In this document: positions 11,761-12,280 of the stretch, piece after piece | Position numbering within the stretch: position 1 is the first letter of the stretch | How the letters are laid out: each line of letters starts with the position of its first letter | Assembly (NCBI GenBank): GCA_030039095.1 | Contig: JASHQP010000413.1 | Span: 1-12,280 of the forward strand | DNA: 12,280 bases | Direction of reading: 5' to 3' | From: Streptosporangiaceae bacterium | Lineage (GTDB): Bacteria > Actinomycetota > Actinomycetes > Streptosporangiales > Streptosporangiaceae | Program-made: the position numbers and the translations under genes | Notes under the pieces: model-generated | Database searches by the model: none | What the model was told of the DNA's origin: nothing | What the model saw: only the letters and a program-made list of their open reading frames with translations

Positions 11761-12280
11761 ATGTTCGGGCGGTTTACCGACGAGGCACGGCGGGTTCTTG
11801 ACCTGGCCCTGGAAGAGGCCAGCACGCGGGGCAGCAATCGCATCGGCACCGAGCACATCCTGCTCGGCCTGGTCAGCGAGCGCGACGGGATAGCCGCCGA
11901 GGCGCTCGAATCGGTGGGGATCGGCCCGGACACGGTGCGACAGCAGATCGAGGACATCAGTGGACAGGGCCATGAGGCGCCCGCTCCCAGTCACCAGCAG
12001 TACACGCTGCGGGCCAAGAGAGCGCTGGACCTGTCGCTGCGGGAGGCGCTGCAACTCGGGCATCATCACATCGGCACCGAGCAAATCCTGCTCGGGCTGC
12101 TCCGCGACGGCGAAGGGCCGGCCGCCCAGGTGCTGATCGAGCTGGGGGCCGACCGCAAGGTGGTCCGCGGGCAGGTGCTCCGGCTGCTCGACGACGTCGG
12201 GGGCGCCAGGAGCACGGGGAACGCCGAGAGCGGCGAAGGCGGCGGCCAGCCCACGCCCGCCGCGGCGGGGGCGGGGGCGG
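11761..12280 (+). CDS. ClpC-like protein with two Clp N-domains, 5' part
   Basis: The window holds 173 codons from ATG 11761 and ends before a stop. It opens MFGRFTDEARRVLDLALEEA, the typical ClpC N-terminus. It has two Clp_N repeats: about 5-68 (RIGTEHILLGLVSERDGIAA, ALESVGIGPDTVRQQIEDI) and about 80-145 (LRAKRALDLSLREALQLGHH, HIGTEQILLGLLRDGEGPAA, VLIELGADRKVVRGQVLRLL). These domains bind adaptors and substrates such as arginine-phosphorylated proteins in ClpC. After residue 146 the sequence becomes Gly/Ala/Ser/Pro-rich, where ClpC has a short linker to its first AAA+ module. Divergence from housekeeping ClpC (STRGSN, RDGIAAEALESVGIGPDTV) and the low-complexity tail fit a stand-alone Clp_N protein of about 180-250 residues, but a full ClpC paralogue is not excluded. 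A GGACGGAG-like site precedes the ATG; an in-frame ATG at 11707 has none. Confidence 0.85.
   Translation, partial: MFGRFTDEARRVLDLALEEASTRGSNRIGTEHILLGLVSERDGIAAEALESVGIGPDTVRQQIEDISGQGHEAPAPSHQQYTLRAKRALDLSLREALQLGHHHIGTEQILLGLLRDGEGPAAQVLIELGADRKVVRGQVLRLLDDVGGARSTGNAESGEGGGQPTPAAAGAGA

Noticed and set aside
1..12280. CRISPR array, tRNA/rRNA gene, insertion sequence or attachment site
   Set aside because: I looked for regular spaced repeats, cloverleaf-like stretches, transposase motifs and paired terminal repeats and found none. The short repeats present are local and irregular.

Overview
The window is GC-rich throughout, with strongly G/C-biased third codon positions and frequent GTG starts. 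The gene families are typical of a soil actinomycete: GlxA/AraC regulators, PadR, ECF41 (SigJ-like) sigma factor, SpoIIE-type phosphatase, mycothiol-linked DinB-superfamily proteins and a ClpC-like N-domain protein. No rRNA, tRNA, CRISPR array, prophage or complete insertion sequence was seen, so this looks like ordinary accessory chromosome. Genus cannot be fixed from the sequence alone.

Left part (1-1829, + strand): the 3' end of an isochorismatase-like cysteine hydrolase is followed 7 nt later by a GlxA-type DJ-1/AraC regulator. A broken sulfotransferase gene comes next, with the PAPS-binding N-terminus and the C-terminus joined across a large internal deletion and in different frames.

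Middle part (1830-5847): a SAM methyltransferase and an AhpD/carboxymuconolactone-decarboxylase-like protein form a translationally coupled pair (ATGA overlap) on the minus strand. Divergent from them is a large peptide/solute-binding lipoprotein with no permease or ATPase genes beside it. Its 3' end overlaps, tail to tail, the 3' end of a PadR regulator. PadR is divergent from a six-helix VC0807-like membrane protein. Between the two lies a perfect 10-bp inverted repeat set exactly in the spacer of a good -35/-10 promoter, which makes PadR-membrane protein a self-contained repressor-target unit.

Right part (6675-12280): two members of the DinB/mycothiol-transferase superfamily face each other (6783-7403 + and 7454-8239 -). 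Upstream of the second, on the same strand, is a membrane-anchored SpoIIE/PP2C phosphatase. Divergent from the phosphatase is an ECF41-type sigma factor with a C-terminal SnoaL-like domain. Its upstream region carries a near-consensus ECF41 promoter (TGTCACA-N16-TGTC), pointing to autoregulation. A 330-nt intergenic region with a perfect 8-bp palindrome and a GC hairpin leads to a small cytidylyltransferase-like protein. The window ends inside a protein starting with two ClpC-type N-domains, preceded by an 11-bp direct repeat.

No single undescribed multi-gene system is certain. The best leads are the PadR operator-in-promoter unit, the ECF41 promoter together with a sigma factor that lacks the usual ECF41 signature motifs, and the orphan binding lipoprotein. 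All functions are read from sequence motifs by eye; no database search was possible.
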